Below, piece by piece: positions 12,967 through 25,854 of a DNA stretch of 64,000 nucleotides (the stretch's first letter is position 1; the number at the start of each line of letters is the position of its first letter). Source of the stretch: Muscardinus avellanarius (lineage: Eukaryota > Chordata > Mammalia > Rodentia > Gliridae); contig OY726560.1 of the NCBI GenBank assembly GCA_963383645.1, positions 25,913,300 to 25,977,299 on the forward strand, read 5' to 3'. A model generated the notes under the pieces. It did not search any database, was not told the DNA's origin, and saw only the letters and a list, made by a program, of their open reading frames with translations. A program made the translations under genes and the position numbers.

Positions 12967-12968
<2 letters not shown>
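11537..12968. other. Unique sequence, no gene recognised
   Basis: Several 60-70-codon frames on both strands overlap each other. None shows a known domain, and none has the length or context of an exon that I could defend. Confidence 0.5.

Positions 12969-13025
<57 letters not shown>
12969..13025 (+). repeat. (TG)n(TA)n compound microsatellite
   Basis: About 18 TG units (12969-13004) run straight into about 10 TA units (13004-13025). Frames on both strands here encode only Cys-Val or His-Thr runs and are artefacts. Confidence 0.98.
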
Positions 13026-13269
13026 TTCCTTATGGCTCATCAGGAACCATAAACAGATTTTCTGTTTATTTTCTCTGACTCCCATATGTATTATTGTATT
13101 GGATCAACATCTTCCAAATTTCTATAGGGAAAATTCTATTTGGTTTCTTTCTTCTCTTTATAAAATGGCAATGTTTCCTTAAATAAGAAAAGCAAAGGGT
13201 ATGGCACACTTTGGTTGGTTCACTATTACTCTGCTATCTATGAGGACATATAAGAAGTTGAAGTTCAAA

Positions 13270-13392
13270 GGATGGATGAGCCCAGAGATTCTGACTTAAG
13301 TGGTCTGGGATGGGACCCAGGCATAAGAAATACCCTTAAAGGGCTCACCAGAGGGTTCTAATATACAGCCAAACTTGAGTCCACTGCTTTAC
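13270..13392. mobile_element. MER5-like hAT fossil
   Basis: Landmarks of the MER5 group of non-autonomous hAT elements are visible: CAGAGATTCTGACTTAAGTG, GGTCTGGGATGGGACCCAGG, and a GAGTCCACTGCTTT end. It is diverged, and the family name is from memory. Confidence 0.6.
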
Positions 13393-14259
13393 ATAACACA
13401 GGAGTTCAGTACACATTTGATAAACTGAGTTGACTGTTCAAGTTGGATTAGAAAACATCCTAAATGTGTCTGACAATTTACAGAAGCTGTGGATAATCTA
13501 GCATCAAACTTAGAAACAAATGAGAGAAAAAAAAAAGGATACGTGAGACTAAGATAAGTAGAATATTCTGGGTACAATTTAGTTGCCGGACGAAGGTCTA
13601 GGTGGAATGTAGACCTTTTCTTAAGGAAAGAGGATTGAAGATAGAAAGGTAGAAACTTTGGACACCAGGATAAAAATTGAAATTCATTTTTGTTGGGGTG
13701 AAGCTGTTGATGTTTTCCAATGAGAGAAATGTGTCAAGTAGATTGAGCCTGCAGCAGTATCTGAGGCGGTGGTGGAGCAGGTGGGACAATACCCCTGGGC
13801 ACCTGTAAACAAGTACTACTAAGGACAAAGCAGAGACATTGGGGACACAGCGTGGGGCCATGGCTTTGGAGAGGGAGGCAAGGGTCACACAGAGGGCAGA
13901 GTTCCCAGGTCTCCATGAGGTACTGGATATTGAGTAGAAGGGAATGAGACGAGTGAAGGATCCCCAAGTTGAGCCCTTTCACTGGGACAGAAAGGTTTAG
14001 TAACTCAATCCTAGTAGTAGATCAACTTCTTTAAACTTCCCTAGAATATTCTATTTGTTGTTGATTTTTTTTCTTTTCCTTTATAAAATGACAAGAAATT
14101 CACTTAGCCTTCATGGAACTACTCATTGCTTCACAAAGATAGAAAATTGACAATCCTAACAAAGTCTAACAAAATCCTAGAAAAAAATTGGATTGTTTAG
14201 GTTTAATAGGTGGCCCAAACTAATACATTTCACCTGTTGTGTGCCAACATACTTTGCTA
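13393..14259. other. Unique sequence with two overlapping minus-strand frames
   Basis: Frames at 13598-13888 (96 codons) and 13734-13982 (82 codons) share DNA in different registers. They lie in a slightly higher-GC stretch and have no motif I recognise. I treat them as chance. Confidence 0.45.
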
Positions 14260-14274
14260 GATCCTGTAGTATTT

Positions 14275-14492
14275 GTTTATTTATTTTTAGTGGTACTGGG
14301 GGTGGAACCCAGAGGTTTACTACATCCGGGCTATGCTCCCAGACCTATTTTATATTTTATTTGGAAACAGGGTCTCACTAAGTTGCTGAGAGCCTCACTA
14401 AGTAGCTGAGGCTGGCTTTGAACCTTTGGGATCTTCCTGTCTCAGCCTCCCAAGTGCTGGGATTATAAGCGTGTGCCACCACTCCCAGCTTG
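14275..14492 (-). mobile_element. B1-dID SINE, near full length
   Basis: Reverse-complement ID half, B1 half with CTCACTAAGTAGCTGAGGCT and CTCAGCCTCCCAAGTGCTGG. A perfect 15-bp target duplication, GATCCTGTAGTATTT, is at 14260-14274 and 14493-14507. The linker (TTTATATTTTATTTGGAAAC) resembles the B-type while the B1 half keeps the full A-type length, so it may be intermediate. Confidence 0.94.
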
Positions 14493-14507
14493 GATCCTGT
14501 AGTATTT

Positions 14508-15590
14508 TTGGAGCCCTTCTACCACTCCAGACAGCAAAATCCTGAGTCACAAGTATTGATGTCTTAGCTGTCTCTCTAGTCTCAGTCCTTAATATCATGC
14601 CTGCCATCTAAGAGGTACTCTGGAAATGATAAATAAATAAACGGAAGCCTAGTATGATTTTCACTGTTTATTGACTTGTTAAAAGCCTCCTCATGGAAAA
14701 AGGCCCATTCTGTTGAGAAGTCCTGTACCTCCTTAAAAATATGAAAAAACTAGTTTGGCTTTAGAGAATGTGTCCTGCGGATTCATTTATCATTACTTTC
14801 CTGGGTTGTTATCATACAGGAATATAAAACAGACTCTGAAACATTTTATTACTAGTCCTTACACATTAACTTGATACAAAGCTATAAGGAGTCATCGAGA
14901 GGAACTTTAAGACATGAGAGATAGTATTTGTTTGACCAATATTTTTGTTTAATTAAGAAGGAAAGACCCAAATGCTGGACAAACCTAAGGTCACATTTTG
15001 AAACTTGTTAGGAATGACCCATGTCCAATCTTTCCAGGATTTGCTGAAAGATGTGTGAGTCTTAAGTACCTCCAGGAACATAGGTCAAGGCTGGGACAGT
15101 GTTTGGACTTGTCTGAGTTCTGCAGTAGTGAACAAAAATTCTAGAAAGGTCTAGGCTCGAAAACCATAGCAGAGATACCAGAAAAGGTTTTCTAGCTTCT
15201 GTTTCTTATGCCATTCAGCAAGATTTAGAAGGAAATGCAGCCAGAGTTAATGGTCTTTACCTGATGAAAAACAGACATCCTTCGGATTATCCTCAAACTG
15301 GACTAAACAAGACTAAATGCAATTAGGAGATTCCACTGGGACAAGATGATTTAGAAAAACAAATGCACACTGAAGGAGACTTTACCATTTTAGGTAACCC
15401 ACATACCTTTAAAGTAGCATTATAGGAAAAGCAGTAGAGAAGTTTACTGTCATAAAGTGCACATTAGATGAATCAGCCATGGATATTAAGTCAGTATTTT
15501 ACAGGAGATACAGAGAATATTGATGTCAATAGCTCTTAAAGGAATGGAAGAATTCTTTAAGCTCTGCACGATGATACATCACACACAAGC
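14508..15590. other. Unique sequence, nothing recognised
   Basis: Ordinary AT-rich DNA; I could not recognise a repeat family, RNA gene or exon. Confidence 0.5.
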
Positions 15591-15595
15591 ACACC

Positions 15596-15690
15596 TCTGT
15601 TGGTGCATTGTAGGCTCACATAACGAGGTTCAGAGTGATAGGGACATACATGCACACAGCATTGTATTTGTGATATATGATACTTATGGT
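15596..15690 (-). mobile_element. L1 3'-end fragment, old copy
   Basis: TTGGTGCATTGTAGGCTCAC is followed by GTTCAGAGTGATAGGGACAT and GCACACAGCATTG. The order and spacing match the reverse complement of the better-preserved copy at 58.56-58.67 kb. The A-tail has decayed. Confidence 0.6.
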
Positions 15691-16159
15691 TTTGTCTTCA
15701 AAATGAAAATATTGTGTATATCCTTATAGTGAACTCAGGTTTAGTTCTCACTATGAAGCGTGCAGTCATTTCTTCACAAGATGAAATATTTGGAGTATCT
15801 GTTAATTTAACAAAACATGTTAAGGTAGACATTTGCTATTCAAAACAAAGTAACATTTTGCTTTTTTATTTCAAGAAGGCAAATTATTAGCACTTTTTTT
15901 TTTTCAAGGAACAGCATATGAAAATGATCATGATAAGAAGGTACTTCTGAAAACCTCTAAATTCGTCTATGAGCACCCTTGGTGGATTGACAGTAAACTT
16001 TGGAGACTTAAGCAGGGCATTAGGATTCACAGCCTATGCAGAAGCTTCACCCTCGGGCCAGACCTATAGTAGTTGTAAGAAAATGATTTATGTGTTGTAA
16101 TAAATGTTACTTCTCAATCTGTTTGCTTGTTCAGTGGTTTAGGTCCCCAAAGAAAAGGT

Positions 16160-16720
16160 CTATCTCAAATTAGGACTGGCATGTATTATCTGTCAACTTT
16201 ATATAGTACCGTAAAAGTCATTCAGCTGACAGTAATATTAGCAGAATGTTTTATAGATTTTTATACTGTGTGAAGCTGTGTATGGGTGATGAGAGTCCAC
16301 GGGTCTGTGGAGCTCCGGGGTCCGGCATAAAGTTGCGTGTAGATGAGTCGTTTCTGGGCTTCTCAGTAAATGAACATCTGGCTCCCATATTGATTCCATG
16401 TGTGAAAATGAGATCAGCCCATATAATGACCAGAATCAATCAGGCTTCAGCCAAGCAGTAACATACACTGGTCTTGATTTGTTAGACAACCAGAATTGGC
16501 CGCACCTTGCATAATTTGGCACCAATTGACAAAGATTAGGCTGTTTGGGGGCCTCGGACAGTTATTAATTTAAAACCCCCCTTAAATATTTTGCAGAGTA
16601 AAATCAGCTGTAACGTATTTGTCCCAGCCTCCTTCCCTTCATACTGGCTCTAATTGTTTCAGACAAACAAGTGAGCTTGTGGCCTGTTCACTTTACACAG
16701 GAAGACATGAATTCTTTGAT
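16160..16720. promoter_or_regulatory. Candidate conserved noncoding element
   Basis: Sequence texture differs from the surroundings: few homopolymers, no repeat family, mixed GC, and several homeodomain-type cores (for example GTTATTAATTTAAA, CTCTAATTGTTTCAGA, CACCAATTGACAAAG). Overlapping short frames at 16246-16461 (plus) and 16251-16439 (minus) probably reflect lack of decay, not coding. This is inference only; no alignment was possible. Confidence 0.3.
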
Positions 16721-17820
16721 CCATACAATATTCTTTAGCTCAACCTTGGAGCTATTTACTGAGGAGATTTATTTGCAGACAGACAGTAGAACGGTTCTTT
16801 TGTGAATAGCAATGAGTACAGCTTCTCTGGGTTTTCAGCTCAAGTTTCTGCTACTTATTGGGAGGGAGATGAAATGGAGCATCTTTATTCTTAACCCTAG
16901 TTATCCCTTTTCTTAGATATTATTTTAGAAAATTGAAAACGGACTAGATTTTGGACCCACATGCATCCCCCTCACACTTTACAATTATTTGGGCATAGAT
17001 TGAACACACAATATAAACCAGTACTATTTATGTTTTGTGTAATTTTGGGGAAGAAAAACTGGTGATACTATGAAACAGGACAGATGTTGATTGTAAACAT
17101 TATATAAATGTGATTTGTTCCTTAATTTCTGGATATAGATAGAACTACCTGTGCTGCATGAACAGTAAATATTTGAAGAAAAGCTGTCACCATAATTGGT
17201 AAATGTACTTTTAAGGGCCAGTCATGGATCCCAAATAGTTTTAAAGGTACAGATTTAATTACTTTGAATTTAAGTTATGATATTTAGGTATCTAAACCAG
17301 TATCTTTTTCTCCAATTAAGAGTTACTTGAATATCTCCCTAAATGCTTTTTGTGCAATGGACAAGACAATGTAATAGTAACAATTACAAGATAGTTTCAT
17401 AAATGTCTTTATTATATAATGCTGTAAGATATGAATTTTATTGCAACTATTTGGTTTCTACTTTGCACAGAAGAAAAAAATGATGAATTTGATTCAAACA
17501 TAAGTTATAGAAATAATTTTCAAATCCAAACTAGGTCTGACACTGAATTATTCAACTGTATTCATTTCAGAACTTAATTTGCTAGGTGTCTTGATAACCA
17601 GTATATGAAAAGTCACCCATTTTCCCCCGACATGTTTGTTTTTTAATCCATGTATTTCCCCCCTTACAATTTGTTAATCATAATTAAAAAGTGCTTTTCA
17701 TTAGGGAAAACCTTCAGAGTCATCTGGTTTTACTAGGAATCATCTAATCATTGACCATATTTAAGATATTCCATTTGTATTTCTAGTAACTTTATGAATA
17801 ACTTTTAGAAATTTGTGAGT

Positions 17821-17821
<1 letters not shown>
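16721..17821. other. Unique AT-rich sequence
   Basis: No gene, RNA or repeat family recognised. Confidence 0.5.

Positions 17822-17865
<44 letters not shown>
17822..17865 (+). repeat. (GT)n microsatellite
   Basis: About 22 uninterrupted GT units, not next to a SINE. Confidence 0.98.
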
Positions 17866-17867
<2 letters not shown>

Positions 17868-19368
17868 CTCATTAAATACAAGGCAGACTGCCTTCACTGA
17901 AAAGTAAAAACAATAAGACCTATTTTGGGCTTCTAAAGAAATCATGGATAAATATATTTCTTAAAATATGTTTATGAGTTGCGGTTTAATGTTGATGGAT
18001 TTTTAAAGGCATAATCGTTTTTAAACTTTTTACCCATCCACTCATATATGACTTTTCCAAATTAAAAAAGAATACAACTTTTGGAAGAAAACATTTTCAA
18101 ACAATAAATGTGCAGTATTTAAATTTTTAATCAGGAAACTTTTATGTCTAAATAACCAATCAGCTGATGAATTCTACTTTCTAAAAATGTTCAGATTACC
18201 TCCAGAAGGTTTACAACTGACTTTAGTAAACAAATGCTCGTGAGTTTTTACCAACTGCTTTACAAGAGCATTTTTCAAAAATTTTGACTCAAGACATTGG
18301 AACCAAATGCATACCTCTGGTACTTAGGTATATTATTTATTACTTATAAAAAATTAAAAGAATTAGGAGAAGTTTTTAGAAAAAAATGTTATATATAGGC
18401 AGAAATGGATAGGCCAAAAAGTCTTATAATTTCAGATCACTAAAGAACATAGTCACACATAAAACCTATTCTAGAAGATACACTCTCAAAGTGTCAGGTA
18501 CAGTTGACATTTCTGAAAGATGGTGAAGTGTGTGGTTGTCTGCACATTAAAACAATTTTAGCACATATGGGTTTTCCTGTCTTTTATGACTAGCCTCAGG
18601 TAAGAATTCTTGCATATTAAAAATATTACCACCTTTATTTCAAAGTGAGGCCAAATACTGTTACTGGAACGTGTGATAATTTACCATCCTGTCTACACTA
18701 TAAGTGAAACCATACTAACAGCAACCACACTTGAGCATGGTTTTGGTTATATTTCAGACATGGTGTGGACAGCTTTATATTTCATAAGACACTCTTTGTC
18801 TTTTTGTATATAGGTTAATTTTGTATAATTCTGTCATTTAACTAATCCATAAATGCTAATTGATAGTGACAAATAACATTCAGAACATTCTATAGATGCC
18901 CTAAGAAGGACTGTTTTCTGTTTGCTATTTCACTGTATTTATATAAGAGTGTTTGTTTGGTATGGTAAGACATCGTTTTTTCCAGAATGACAGATGATGT
19001 TGTTTTCTAAATGGATATGAAGATATATATATACCATGCCTTATAAAAAGTCCAGCCTAAACTCACATGACTGTAATGAATTAAAATAAAGCATTAACCT
19101 GTGGTGGTTTTACACTTAGGGATTTTCTTATACCTGAATAAAAGTTCACATTTTTATTTTACTTCCTATGTAATTTGAATGAATTCCTGCTGTAGGAGAC
19201 CATATATTTTTAAAAACAGCCATCTCGGGGGCATTTTTAATAAATGTGCCTGATTATAATATCATGGAACTCAACCCATTTCTACCAGAATAACTCAGAA
19301 TCACATGGCCTGACCTGTACTAAGAACAGTACTTCCTTCAACTAATTTAAGACGGTCTTGTCTGCTAC
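17866..19368. other. Unique AT-rich sequence
   Basis: Nothing recognised. A short TATATATATA run occurs near 19023. Confidence 0.5.
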
Positions 19369-19442
19369 TTTTTTTTTTTAAAAGACCTCTGGTATCCGCC
19401 TCCCAAATGCTGGGATTACAAGCCTGTGCAACCATGTCCAGT
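19369..19442 (-). mobile_element. Truncated B1-type SINE remnant
   Basis: A T-run is followed almost directly by the B1 5' block in reverse complement (GCCTCCCAAATGCTGGGATT ... CCATGTCCAG). The ID half and most of the B1 half are missing. Confidence 0.75.
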
Positions 19443-19537
19443 CTAGACTTTAAGTCAGTAGGAATCATAATCCTGGCCTTTCCTACCTATTTTTAACTAT
19501 TTATAATTCTATAATTAAAAAAAAAAAAACCAGTGTC

Positions 19538-19732
19538 ACCAGGCACAGTGGCACAGACCTGTAAGCTCAGTACATGGGAGGCTAAGACAGGAGTATTCCA
19601 TGTAGCAGGTTGCCTGTGCAACATATTGAATCCCTCAGCAACTTACTGAGACTGTTTCAGAATGAATAGGGCTAGGGTTATAGCTTAGGGGTAGAATTTC
19701 CCTGGGTTCAATCCTCAGTACCAAGAAAAAAA
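19538..19732 (+). mobile_element. B1-dID SINE, A-type, diverged
   Basis: B1 start ACCAGGCACAGTGGCAC, ID half AGGGCTAGGGTTATAGCTTA and CTGGGTTCAATCCTCAGTAC, then a short A-tail. An A-run at about 19517-19529 lies just upstream. Confidence 0.85.
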
Positions 19733-20425
19733 TGTTATAGACAATGATTTTTATAGTAGGCCCCTGAAGACTCCAGCTTTTGGACTTATTGTGGCAATTC
19801 TCATTGCCCTTGGATACCTTAGAACCCTTCTTACTCCAAGACAGACTAAAAGCAGGCTAAATATATACACTTTAAGGTAGTCTTTGTAAAATGTAATATT
19901 TTTCTGAAGTTTTGAAACATTGTAGTGGAAGTGAACTTGGTGGTCATTTGGATACCTGCAGACTGTGATAGGGTTTAGGGAATGACAAAAATAAGAGAAG
20001 ACAGGCTTTCTGCCTTAGATAAGAAACAGAATTGTAAATTGAATGGGATATATAGATTTCAGTAAGACCCATTTAGTAAAACACACATTCAGGGAGTCTG
20101 CATATACCCTTGAAAAAATATGTAACTCATCTGTATTAGCAAGGGTACATAATCATCAACCACATGCACAGTGATGCCAAATAAGGGTAAAATACAGTTT
20201 TTGATGCATTATTAAGTTGTGGTACAGATTATAGCATTTCTATATTAAGAAAGGAATGTTCATAATGTTCATACTTTTCTCTCAACCCAAAAATAACTCC
20301 TGAATCAATGAAGATGATGACAAAATGTATAGTGTGTAGAGATTCGCATCTTTGCTAATAAATGAGTACTTTTGTTTCTTTCAGAGTTACTTTTAACTTT
20401 TTTATTTTGTCAAGATTAATTATAA

Positions 20426-20621
20426 CTTTTTTTTTGCGGTACTGGAGATGGAATCCAGGAGCTCTCAACCCTATTTTTTGTTCTATATTTTGAAACATGG
20501 TCTTACTAAGTTGCAAAGGGCCTCAATAAGCAGTAGCTGAGGCTGTCTGCGAACCAAACACTATCCTCCTGTCTCAGCCTCCTGAATGCTGGGATTATAA
20601 GTGTGTGCCACTATGCCCAGC
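20426..20621 (-). mobile_element. B1-dID SINE, A-type
   Basis: T-run, GCGGTACTGGAGATGGAATC, linker TATATTTTGAAACATGG, and B1 half CTCAGCCTCCTGAATGCTGG ending TGCCCAG. A target duplication of at least 9 bp, TAATTATAA, is at 20417-20425 and 20622-20630. Confidence 0.93.
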
Positions 20622-21282
20622 TAATTATAATTTTTAAGAGCTCAAGGAACCCCAAGAAATTTGACCTAGCCCTCTAATTTCTACGTAAAACATAATTTTG
20701 TTATATATTTTAATTTGGACATATATTACCCTATATTTTTGTTCTATTTCAGTATATTTACATTTGTTTCAGTGCTATTTATCTGCATATTTTTTTAATA
20801 ATTCTGAAAGGGACTTTCATATTGAAAATAAATTAAGAGATTGTTACCTGAATCCATAATTAGTCTTAATATTTTCATTTGATTCTGATGTGTTTTGCTT
20901 TTTGATGAATTGGTTTTATGTGGTATCTTTAATTGTAATTCTTAGGATATTTTACAAACAGAGAAATGCCACCAAATAAGGCTTATCATTTTCTTATGTA
21001 GCAGTGAAATCAGATTTCACATGAGTATTTATATTGACAATATATTCTGAAAATAAATTATTAAAAAATCTTCAATGTGATCAGTAGCTAGCATTCCTCT
21101 TAACATATTAAATAAATGATGCTCTTTCAAAAATGTGTGTCCATATACACGTGTGTGTATAAATGTTTCAAGCATGATTAATATGTGAATATTCCAAGTG
21201 CAATGAACTGACCTGTGGTTTTTGACCATTTCTCTGCTGCTTCTGGAGAGGTTATTGTTTAGCTATTTTACTCTTGTGCATT

Positions 21283-21335
21283 TCATACAGCACATACTTG
21301 TTGAGTACCTACTATGGGTCAGATACTCTGAAATG
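21283..21335 (-). mobile_element. L2 LINE 3' fragment
   Basis: TTGTTGAGTACCTACTATGG followed by GTCAGATACTCT is the reverse complement of the conserved L2 3' end (in L2, ...GTAGGTGCTCAATAAA...). Confidence 0.65.
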
Positions 21336-22539
21336 AATCTGGAAATTTTGTTTCAGCTCTGGTGCATTTAGGGTGGTTGGCCAACACGGACCTTGACAGC
21401 TACAGCCTTCTAAATGTCTACATTTCCCAATGTGTATCTTCTCTTTCCATATCCGTTGCATTTGCCCGGGTCTTGCATCAAAGACATGGGAGGAAGGGAG
21501 TTGATAATTGGAGGTAATTAACCTTTCATTATTTGGGTTTTTGAAGTTAAAGCCTATTAGTGCCCCAGCCTCTGTGGTTTTATTATCTTTTTTGAGCTGG
21601 TGGGGTCTATCCTTTGTCAGATATATATATATATAATCTATTTTTTATCCCCGTAAGAACAAAACTAACTCAGAGGAGAGCATCATGACTTAGCTGATTT
21701 TACACTGATCTGTGGCTGTATTTTGTTGTATCAAGGAAAAAAAAACTAGGCTCACATTTGCAGTGCATCATAAGGGAATGACTTTGTTCTTTCAGATTAT
21801 CCCTTTGATAGCTCACTTCTAAGCCATGTAGATGGATGTGTCTCCTGCATTATTAAGGATGTGATGCTTCTGTAATTCCATGAAGGTAGTCTTGATCAAC
21901 TTTGGTTGAAAGTGAATCTTGGAACATCTCAAGCAGGGAAGGCCAAGAACAGGTATGCACTTTGGGAAGCTTATTCTCCTGTAGTGAAGAATATGGTCTA
22001 GTATTCTGATATGAGGAGATCAGTTAGACGACTTGAATTATGGCTGTGGAGTGGAATTAGAGAAGGGAATGAGGCTGGGATTTCAGAGAAGTTGAGGAGA
22101 TTAAGTTAACTAGAGTTGGTGAAAATTTATGACACATATAAGCAAAATGGGAAAGTTACTTTCTATTTTGTCTCCAGCTGACAGTATAAAGAGTTACATC
22201 ATTTATGGTGATTTCGTTTGTATTTGGTAGATATTGATAGGGCGCGGATTGGTGATAGTGTTTGTTTTAATGAACGACTTTGAATTTCATGTGTTTGAGA
22301 TCCTGGCCTTAATACTATAAAGCATGTGAAAATAGGGCTGCAGAAGATATTTTTGTACCAGTTAGAAGTATTTGGAAATTATAAGTTTTTAAGTAGTAGT
22401 TGAAGACTGGGCATAGATGGGATTTCTCAGGGTTCAAAGCTTCCAAGGTGGTTTGTAGTTATTATGTAGATTATAGCAATAGAACTATACCATCGTTTTT
22501 ATTTGTCGGCTGTTTTCTCTAACAGCTGGTATACATCTT
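21336..22539. other. Unique sequence
   Basis: No gene or RNA recognised. A TATATATATATATA run lies at about 21620. Confidence 0.5.
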
Positions 22540-22650
22540 GATGACAGAATCATCTTTCCACCCTTCAGGTTCTTTACCAACTACCAGAGTACCTGGCACA
22601 CGGGTAGAGTGCCCATGCACATGTGTGTTTAGTGAACAAATAAGCAAATA
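22540..22650 (+). mobile_element. L2 LINE 3' fragment
   Basis: GAGTACCTGGCACACGGGTA followed by GTGTTTAGTGAACAAATAAG matches the L2 3' end layout (CCTGGCACATAGTAG, then AATAAATGTTTGTTGAATGA) in forward orientation, diverged. Confidence 0.55.
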
Positions 22651-22748
22651 TATAAGTCAACTGAAATAGCATGTAGAATGAGAATGAAGAAACTGGGGGA
22701 AATGTGGTTTGGGATTCTAGTATCATGTCTAAAGATTAGTCAGAAAAC

Positions 22749-22950
22749 TTTTTTTTTTTTTTTGGTACTTGGGATGGAACCCAGGGGCATTGTAAGCCCT
22801 AATTTTTAGTCATTATTTTTTTAATTTTTGAAAGAGAGTCTCACTGAGTTGAGAAGGGCCTGGCTAAGTAGTTTCGGCTGGCTCCAAACTGATCCTCCCA
22901 TCTCAGCCTCCTGAATGCTGGGATTACAAGCATGGGCCACCACGCCCGGC
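22749..22950 (-). mobile_element. B1-dID SINE
   Basis: T-run, GGTACTTGGGATGGAACCCA, ID half without its last landmark, then a B1 half with CTCAGCCTCCTGAATGCTGG and CCACCACGCCCGGC. A near-perfect flanking repeat is TTAGTCAGA (22736-22744) and TTAGCCAGA (22951-22959). The minus-strand frame here (22821-23078) is SINE sequence. Confidence 0.92.
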
Positions 22951-23496
22951 TTAGCCAGATGACTTTGATGAGAATAAGAGGAAAGCGTTGGGTACTGCTG
23001 AAGATGGGATGAGGTGAGAGTTACAGAATTATTGTTGCTAGTCATGAGGGCTCCTTTAGCTTTCCAACTCCAACCCATGACTGAAAGAAAGAGCAGTCAA
23101 AGAAATCACCCCCTAACAAGATCTGTGTATAAACAGAGAGTGTTTGTGGTTCATTTGCATAACATTTGGGAGTCTTTACCATTGTTAAGAACATATGCCA
23201 GGATTGGACTAGACTATCACTCAAACCAAGTTTATCAGATGATCATTTTCAGCTGAGATGAATGATAACATATTTCATGCTTTTCTATAGATTGAGTGAT
23301 AAACAAGCAGTAATTTTCTTAAAACACTATATCTGAAGTACAGTTGTCCTCCATGAAGATTGTATAGAATTCAGTGAGGCTGTTATGGTTCATCAAGCAT
23401 TTTATTAGTAGCTTTTGTAATAATGGAGATAGACAACTAGAGAGTCTACTTGGACAAAATTCTACCCTATTTGTAATGATACAAGGATAACATTGC

Positions 23497-23707
23497 ATTT
23501 TTTTTTTGCAATACTGGGGATTGAACACAGGGGCGTTCTACCTCTGAGCTATACTCCCAGTTCTATTTTTCATTCTTTATTTTGATACAGTGTCTCACTA
23601 AATAGCTGAGGGTCTCTCTAAATAGATGAAGTTGGCCGAGAACCTGTGAACCTCCTGTCTCAGCCGCCCAAGTACTGGGATTACAAGTGTGCGCCACCAC
23701 GCCCAGC
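23497..23707 (-). mobile_element. B1-dID SINE, A-type
   Basis: GCAATACTGGGGATTGAACA, GAGCTATACTCCCAG, linker CTTTATTTTGATACAG, B1 half ending CCACCACGCCCAGC. Flanking repeat TAACATTG at 23488-23495 and 23708-23715. Confidence 0.93.
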
Positions 23708-23715
23708 TAACATTG

Positions 23716-24400
23716 AACTTTAGAGATAATATAAATAAATATAGCTTTTCCCATGTGCTGTCATGTCATAACCATATTTCTTCAATTGTGTGAAAATAGC
23801 TTTAGACTATTAGAGAAATTACATTTCTCAGACAACAAACAAAATGAATTTTTTAATAATTGCTTTGAGAAGTTACATTGATCATACACAGCAAACAAAC
23901 TGAGTACTTTTTAATAATTTTTTTCTAAAAAAGCATAGCATATTGATTCATCAATATCATATAATATTGTTAAAATATTACCTAACACTTCCTGGGAATT
24001 TTTACTGAAACATCTTAAGACAGTTTAGAAAGAAGAAAAAAAAAAAAGCAAGAATTTTAATGGCAGCTAAATTATAATACATTTGCATCAATTGACTTTT
24101 GCCATAGATCAACATAATCATGATTTGGGAAATAACCAGCAAGTTCATGATGGTCTTTGAACCTACATAATCATGTATCAAAATTACTCCGTACCCATTT
24201 TTAGTTTATTTGTCTAATAAACATAAATGAAAATAATAGTTATAGCAGAAGTTCTGCTTGAGTCACAGGATTGTTTATCAAATAACTAGAGTGTTATAAG
24301 GTTTCTGAGACCTTGTGTCTCTTTTTGTAGATTTAAACATACTTCATTTTTCAGAAGTCTTAAGTTCATAACAAGTACAATAAGTAGATTAAGTGGGTGA
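23716..24400. other. Unique AT-rich sequence
   Basis: Nothing recognised. Confidence 0.5.
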
Positions 24401-24484
24401 GGGCTGGGGATACGGAAGCTCAGTGGTGGAGCTCGTGCTTGGCACATGCCAAGCCCTGGCTTCAATTCCCAGCATTGCAAAATA
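24401..24484 (+). mobile_element. ID-type SINE monomer
   Basis: GGGCTGGGGATACGGAAGCT, GTGCTTGGCACATGCCAAG and GGCTTCAATTCCCAGCATTG follow the ID layout (tRNA-Ala derived, with A and B box equivalents). It is a free monomer, unlike the ID half of B1-dID. The flanks GTGGGTG and GTGGGGG may be a decayed target duplication. Confidence 0.85.
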
Positions 24485-25010
24485 ATGGAGTGGGGGTTGA
24501 GGATGGACATTTCAAATTTAGAATATCTAACCTGAAAATCACCACACTTTGCAAATACGAGATTGTGATTAAAAACAGTTACCTTCTTACAATTTCAGTA
24601 AATACCCAGGTTTAGCTCATTTGTGTCTGGGTCATATATACTTGTTTTCTTTTAGGAACATGGAATGTATTGTGATGAATTATGGTTTCATCAACCTGGG
24701 CATTTTTTTTTCAACAAAATAAATGGCATGAAGATCCTTTTGTGTGTTCAAGCAGAATTTGATTTTCTTTGTGTAACCTGAACTTTTTGTTTCAAATATT
24801 GAATTCCATACCTATAGGGTTTAAATGTATATATGTTTACATTATACCCTCTTTCTCCTGGCTTATTGGTATCTATATAAATAAACGTTTTAAATTTTGA
24901 AATTATTCTTCAAGCTCCGAAGCAAAACCAAGAAAACATTTTTCTTTCTTTTGTTGTAAGTGTTCCAAAAATACTCAGAAAATATAGGCCAAGTTGAAGT
25001 CAAGTACTAT

Positions 25011-25023
25011 GTGTGTGTTGTGT

Positions 25024-25061
<38 letters not shown>
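25011..25061 (+). repeat. (GT)n microsatellite
   Basis: Mostly pure GT; two small interruptions at the left end. Confidence 0.97.
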
Positions 25062-25062
<1 letters not shown>

Positions 25063-25854
25063 TTTTATTGAGGCCTGGGATCATGTCTGTGATGTCCATT
25101 GCCCCAAATTTCATCTGTACATTGTGTTTTCTGAGTTATTATTTTTGTCTCTTAGGGTTTTCTAATCTACTTTCTCGATTTCTGGCCAATATTTCTGCAT
25201 TCCTGCTATTCTTAACTGAACTTCCATACCCTTTTTGATATTTTTTTTGGTGTCTCTAATCTGCTAAGTACTTCAACACTGGAAAAAAAGAGAAAATAGT
25301 ATCTGATCAAAGACACAGTCAGTTTTATTCTTAATAAAGGGCCTGATCATCAGTGCATGGGTTGCCTTCACCTCTTTGGACTGAGAAGCTGGATTCCGTT
25401 CCTGTCATATTTATCTTCATTTTGGAAAAAGAAATTTATTCCCATTTTGGGTTTGGAACTTCATTATTCCTCTTAGAATAGTCCTAGAAAGCTAATATAA
25501 CTTTGAATCTTAGTATAAATTATTTTCTCAGACAATAGTGCCAGCTTCCCAAAGAGCAATACACATTCAATTTTAGTTTTCATAATAATCTATTATCCTC
25601 CTCTGCGGTCCTTAAACATTGGTTTCAAAATATCTTGGTACAGAGTAGGTTCAATTCTACTTTGTGATATCTAATAGACTCAATAATTTCTGCCTAACAC
25701 CATTCTGGGTAGATACTGTCAAAAAGCCATGAGTTTTACAGAACTTCTTTTAATATTTGGAGACATCACCCATAACATAGGCCTTTCCTTTGCTTTTACT
25801 TTTGTTCAGATCAAGATCGTTAAATTAACAGAAAAAGCCAAAATAGTAAATATT
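25062..25854. other. Unique sequence
   Basis: No repeat family or exon recognised. A frame at 24960-25238 exists only because it crosses the GT array. Confidence 0.5.

Noticed and set aside
12891..13182. Opposite-strand frames rich in His-Thr and Cys-Val
   Set aside because: They exist only because a TG/TA array has no stops in some registers; the same holds for 24960-25238 and 58326-58620.
24401..24484. tRNA gene
   Set aside because: The tRNA-like A and B box pattern belongs to an ID SINE; no cloverleaf is kept.
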